From Doryteuthis pealeii (taxonomy: Eukaryota; Mollusca; Cephalopoda; Myopsida; Loliginidae), in the NCBI GenBank assembly GCA_023376005.1, contig CM042147.1:118912912-118976911 (forward strand): a DNA stretch of 64,000 bases, written 5' to 3'. The first letter of the stretch is position 1. Each line of letters opens with the position of its first letter. Shown one piece after another: positions 58,486 through 64,000 of this stretch. The position numbers and the translations under genes were made by a program. The notes beneath the pieces were generated by a model. That model did not search any database. It saw only the letters and a program-made list of their open reading frames with translations, and was not told the DNA's origin.

Positions 58486-60683
58486 TTTAATTACTTACCA
58501 CAACATATTTTACAATTTTTTTGATGTATAAAAGAAAAGGAAATCTTGTGAACATAACTTAAAAATTATTCTATAATCAAGTCAATAGAATTACCTCCCC
58601 TTGTAATCATACTTTATTCAAGGGAAGCCACTCTTAATCTTGTAAAAATAAATTAAAAATTAGCATTCCATTTTAAAAATCTGTTAGGATTTATACTTTA
58701 AAACGTGATATTAAAATTGAATGTTCTATCAATTGTAAATCATATATCTTTTAAGACATGTAATTTAAACTACTAGTAATGGATGTACTTGTTATTAAAC
58801 TGGAATGATTGAGATGTATTTTGCCAAATGGTAGACTCTAGTGCGGTCTTTATAGATCATTGGTGCTTTTTCAAAGAAATATTAGTTATATTCCATAATG
58901 TGTAAAAATATTTTCTAGATTTCACTGTATTAGAATTTTTTTCTACATGCAAGGAATGATCTGTATATATTCCTTAGAATAGCTATGTTTCATTGTTTCT
59001 TGAAGTTTTATATTGTAGAATTGTAGAATAGTTACCTGGAATATTTCTCACTTTTCTTCTTCCTCTTCTTATTATTATTATAAATACATTTTTTTTATTA
59101 GGTGCAAATCTTTGTAGCACCTTTTTTAAAAAAAATCTAGAGACTGCATTCTCTATAGAAAACCATTGTTGTTAATAATGAATAAATAAAACCATACCAA
59201 AATGTCTTGCAAGCACCTAATGATAATCTAAATCCAAAATGCCTCACTACATTCTGTGTTAATAAAAAAAGGAGGTTTGTACTGTTGGAAAGTACACTAC
59301 CATTTCAAACACAGAAGAAATAGAAAGTACTCTTTGGTTAACTTTGAATGACCACATAAATATGGTTTTATTTATTATTATTAGATAACTCTTTTTGAAT
59401 TCTATTTGATGACATATCTACCAATGTATATAAAAAAACAAAAACACATAGCAATTAAAATTTTGGACTATTTTACGTGCACATGCTAGCACATTTGATC
59501 TTTTATACACCTTGTTATCTAAAATGTTTACAAATCTTTTTCTATTTCAATTTTACACACCAAAGGATCAAACAAGCTAATTAAGAATTCAAATTTTAGT
59601 GCGTAATATCTATTTTATAATACGCATCATTTTATATGATTACAATTGTGTTTTTTTTTCTCAACTGCATGACAATCTTTATTATTACCTCTGTCCCATA
59701 ACAGAGATTACATTTGCATATATATATTTTATACATTAGATGCAACCACCATTATTGGACAGAGGTAGTTTGATTTTTAGCGTAATTATATGATATATAT
59801 GCAATATAAGTTTTTGTGTATGCTTCTAAATTATTTAGTTAAGAATTGATGAAAAAATTTAAATTGGAATAAATAACCTATATTCTTTTTTTAATTAATA
59901 ATTGATTAAAAACAACTGAAAAAAAAATTCAGTTGACTTTTATTATCTCTAATTTAAATATAACCTAAATTACATCTAAACCGGAAATGAAATAGATAAA
60001 TTTGGCTACAATTGTTATTCTAATCATTTCTCAACAGAATTTTACAAAGGCAAGATATCCAATTAATCCTAGTTTGTTTTTATTTTTGAATTTTCAATTT
60101 GCTAATATTTTGACATATATTAATTTCATGTTTCGAAAGAGCCCAGGAAAAAAAATTTTTTTCTTAAAAAAAAAATTATTTTAAAAAGTTTTTTTTCCCT
60201 TAAATCTCCCTTTTTGAGAAAAAGTTTTTCATAAATTCTTAACTATATGATATGATATGACATGTAATGATTATATATATATATATATTATTACTATTTT
60301 TCTTTTTTATTATCTTAAAAAAATTTTTTTACTTGTATTTAATTTTTTTAGTCTGTAAATATTTTGGTGCTGACATTTTATATTTTAATATTTTTAATTG
60401 ATTGAAAAGTTCCAGAATATTTTCTTTTGGGAATCATTATCATTCCAAGACTTTTGATCAAATTCTTCTTTTTGTTCTTATCACAATGTCTAAACCAATA
60501 AATTCCCCAGCTTTCTTTCATTTTCTACAATATGGAAGACATCTTTGATTTTTCCAAGAGTTGTACATGACTGCTAAATCCAAGAGTGGTTGGGGGAGGG
60601 GACTCATTTTCTCCAGGTAGTGTTGGTAGTTATTTACCACCCAATGACAACATATAAGTTTTAGTATGGGTTAATCTGTATAT
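58486..60683. other. Unassigned AT-rich DNA
   Basis: Short palindrome at 58582-58635 (see 55417). Otherwise no gene, RNA or shared repeat is recognised in this 2.2 kb. Confidence 0.45.
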
Positions 60684-61499
60684 TAGGTACAACCAATTTT
60701 CCCGGTGAAATTTACCCCCCCCCCTATATTTAACACAATGAAACTTGTATAAAGGTTAATATTATCTTGAAAATTTTTTGTCCATTCGAAAGAAGAAACA
60801 TTAAAAAGACTCATGATGATTTAAAAAACATTTTTTCAGCTTAGGGAAATAAAGAAAATTATAAACGAAAAACAATATTTACATTTTTGCACCGTTAAAT
60901 CAATTGAAATTTAACATAGCCTAAAACAATTTATGACTTGAGGCTTTTTTAAAAATTCCATAAAAAAATCCATTAATGGTCCGATTTTCATGAAAATTTC
61001 CATAATTACTTACCTTTTGATGAAAATATGCATGAAATAGTTTTTTCCTAAAATATATTAGGAGAAATATTTATTTTTACAAGGTCTACCTCCCCTATTT
61101 TATTTTATGAAATATGAAAAAAATGAACTGACAAAAAACAATTTTTACTTTTTTTCTATAAAGATAAGAGTCTAAATAATTATATCAGAAGATTTTTATA
61201 AGTTTCAATGTGAGAGCTTTTCAGTAAAAGAACCATGAATACAGAATTCTGTTAAAAAATATGAATAAAGTAACTGACCGTGTCGCAAAAAAAACCGGAC
61301 TGTTTTACTTATTATTCAAGATAACAGTGAGTAATTGTTCCCCAATCGAATAATTTGATCTTTGAATTAACGGTTGGTAACAACTCTTTATTTTCGTTAT
61401 TTCTTTTTTGTGAGATTTTTTTAAAAAATTAAAAAATATTTACGTTTCTTCCTTCAATATGGCCTAAACTGATCACATGACCTATTTTGGTGGTACCTA
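60684..61499. mobile_element. hAT-like element, TAGGTACCACC family, uninterrupted copy
   Basis: 816 bp from TAGGTACAACC to GGTGGTACCTA, collinear with 6880-8432 minus the 754-bp insertion. The flanks (CTGTATAT / CCTGATAT) are only similar. Confidence 0.8.
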
Positions 61500-62071
61500 C
61501 CTGATATTCAAAGTCAAATTTTATGGTGGGTAATCCATTTCTAATTTAAGTCTTTCGTAATTTTCGTATGACAATCAATATTTTACTGCTTAGCTCCAGG
61601 ATGACAGAGATTCTCCCATTTGACAGCACCTCCCCATTTCAAAATCCTTGATGCTTTCAAAAGAGGGATACTGAAGGAGATTGTGTTGTACACTGTATCA
61701 GGTGGGTAGATGGATTAACCCCTCTACTAAAACCTGATCATACATTTACTTTTTGTCAAATGGAGTAGCAAGTAAATATCCCCTACCTGAAACAAAGCAT
61801 TTCACTACTCTAAATCTACAGAATTTTGGAAGTCTGCAGGATGGATTGTCTGAAACATTGTGGTAACAACAAAATGATCAATAGTCCAGGCAATTTTTTA
61901 ATATCATTTTTACAACATTTAAAAAAAAAAAGAAGTGATTTATGGTACTAGTTATGAATGCAAATAATAGACAACAAATTGTTGTCATATGGTATTGTGT
62001 GCAATATGGAAACTTAATTTTCAGGACTTAAAGGAAATCAAAAGAACAGATGAAAACATTATAAAATAGTT
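61500..62071. other. Unassigned DNA
   Basis: Slightly less AT-rich than the neighbours, with no readable gene. Confidence 0.4.
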
Positions 62072-62244
62072 TATGTATTATTATTAAATTATTATTATTA
62101 TTATTATTAAATTATGTTTATGTATTATTATTATTATTATTAGATTATGTCTATGTATTATTTTTATATTATTATTATTATTATTATATGTATTATTATT
62201 ATTATTATTAATTATTATATTATTATTATTATTATTATGTTTAT

Positions 62245-62290
<46 letters not shown>

Positions 62291-62771
62291 ATTATGTTTA
62301 TGTATTATTATTATTATTATTAAATTATGTCTATGTATTATTTTACTATTATTATTATTATTAAATTATGTTTATGTATTATTATTATTATTATTAATGT
62401 CTATGTATTATTTTTACTATTATTATTATTAATTATGTTTATGTATTATTATTATTATTATTAATTATGTCTATGTATTATTTTTACTATTATTATTATT
62501 ATTAAATTATGTTTATGTATTATTATTATTATTATTAAATTATGTCTATGTATTATTTTTACTATTATTATTATTATTAAATTATGTTTATGTATTATTA
62601 TTATTATTATTAATTTATGTCTATGTATTATTTTTACTATTATTATTATTATTAAATTATGTTTATGTATTATTATTATTATTATTAATTATGTCTATGT
62701 ATTATTTTTACTATTATTATTATTATTAAATTATGTTTTGTATTATTATTATTATTATTAAATTATGTATG

Positions 62772-62802
<31 letters not shown>

Positions 62803-63550
62803 GTTTATGTATTATTATTATTATTAAATTATGTCTATGTATTATTTTTACTATTATTATTATTTATTATTAAATTATGTTTATGTATTATTATTATTAT
62901 TATTAAATTATGTCTATGTATTATTTTTACTATTATTATTATTATTAAATTATGTTTATGTATTATTATTATTATTATTAAATTATGTCTATGTATTATT
63001 TTTACTATTATTATTATTTTAAATTATGTTTATGTATTATTATTATTATTATTAAATTATGTCTATGTATTATTTTTACTATTATTATTATCATTATTAT
63101 TAAAATTATGTTTATGTATTATTATTATTATTATTAAATTATGTCTATGTATTATTTTTACTATATTATTATATATTATTAAATTATGTTTATGTATTAT
63201 TATTATTATTATTAAATTATGTCTATGTATTATTTTACTATTATTATTATTATTAAATTATGTTTATGTATTATTATTATTATTATTAATTATGTCTATG
63301 TATTATTTTTACTATTATTATTATTATTAAATTATGTTTATGTATTATTATTATTATTATTAAATTATGTCTATGTATTATTTTTACTATTATTATTATT
63401 ATTAAATTATGTTTATGTATTATTATTATTATTATTAATTATGTTATGTATTATTTTTACTATTATTATTATTATTATATTATTATTATTATTATTATTA
63501 TGTTATTATGTATTATTATTATTATTATTATTAATTATTATTATTAGTTA
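62072..63550. repeat. ATT-rich satellite with about 75-bp higher-order unit
   Basis: ATTn tracts alternate with TTATGTCTATGTATT and TTATGTTTATGTATT in a regular order through nearly 1.5 kb. Open frames rich in Y, I and L are artefacts of the repeat. Confidence 0.97.
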
Positions 63551-63551
63551 T

Positions 63552-63632
63552 TAACCAAAACAGACGGCTTCCTCAAAGTAAAACAAACAAAGGGAGATTA
63601 CTCTAATTTATGTAGCTAATGTTCAGATTACC
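63552..63632. mobile_element. P1 MITE, right end only
   Basis: CCAAAACAGACGGCTTCCTC...GCTAATGTTCAGATTACC. The rest of the element is replaced by the ATT satellite. Confidence 0.8.
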
Positions 63633-64000
63633 GGAAATATAATATTTACATACACCATCCAGATAAGAATATATTTCAGTCTTTTGCTTCATTTAAAAAA
63701 AAAAAATTCTTTAAATGATCAGTTAAATTTAAGTTCCCAAATTTATACATCTAACACCACCATCACTTAACACCATCTTAGTAATTATGGGGAGGAAAAG
63801 AAAAAAAGAAATTTTAACTAGATGAAGACTTTGGGGATTTAATTGTTCAATATGAATAGACCCATGGATTTTATTCGACAAACTTTGATCTACTAAACAT
63901 TGCTCAAAATATCAATACTGGAGATCATAAATTAAAACTCTTAGAAAAAATTTTGTAAAGCAAATACAAGACAAAATTATTTTAGTAACAGAGTGGTGAA
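63633..64000. other. Unassigned AT-rich DNA
   Basis: Nothing recognised. Confidence 0.5.

Overview
This 64 kb window is eukaryotic, AT-rich, intron-bearing and dominated by transposable elements. Only one conserved multi-exon gene can be read end to end: the orthologue of TMEM143 (DUF3754 family), on the + strand from 33016 to 43285. Five exons with matching splice phases encode about 489 residues, provided one A missing from an A7 run in exon 4 is allowed for. The host looks like a lophotrochozoan invertebrate, probably a mollusc. This rests on general repeat flavour (many tRNA-derived SINEs, a 5S-derived SINE, short hAT-type foldback elements, short TAn/ATTn arrays), so it is an inference and not a firm assignment.

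Layout. 1-3430: an LTR-like segment, then a decayed minus-strand LTR retrotransposon (gag zinc knuckle, protease DTG, start of reverse transcriptase). 3.4-14.6 kb: nested non-autonomous DNA elements, several bounded by exact 8-bp target duplications, plus SINEs and a CpG-rich stretch near 10.1-10.4 kb that may hold a first exon. 14589-14688: a 100-N assembly gap, followed by about 2.5 kb whose repeat copies carry an excess of one-base insertions. 17-30 kb: mostly unique AT-rich DNA with foldback elements, a roughly 32-bp minisatellite, and a few exon-like segments, including four minus-strand ones whose phases are compatible. 30.2-32.4 kb: a local duplication in which one copy carries a Penelope-like insertion and the other a Helitron-like insertion, so each copy serves as the empty site for the other. 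33-43.6 kb: TMEM143, with introns full of SINEs, Helitron ends, a LINE 3' end and foldback elements. 43.6-64 kb: repeats, a dead RPL38 retrocopy at 53669-53866, a solo LTR nested in a MITE, and a 1.5 kb ATT-rich satellite.

How the parts relate. A LINE 3' end (about 38736-39108) ends in a tail, GGCATTAAATGACC...GTTGATATGCC, that also terminates tRNA-headed SINEs (50115, 51832, 58236), a 5S rRNA-headed SINE (33921) and a third repeat (28826). This implies one LINE mobilising several SINE lineages. Nothing in the window looks like a prokaryotic-type operon, defence island or CRISPR system. The most informative content is the repeat biology and the TMEM143 gene model.
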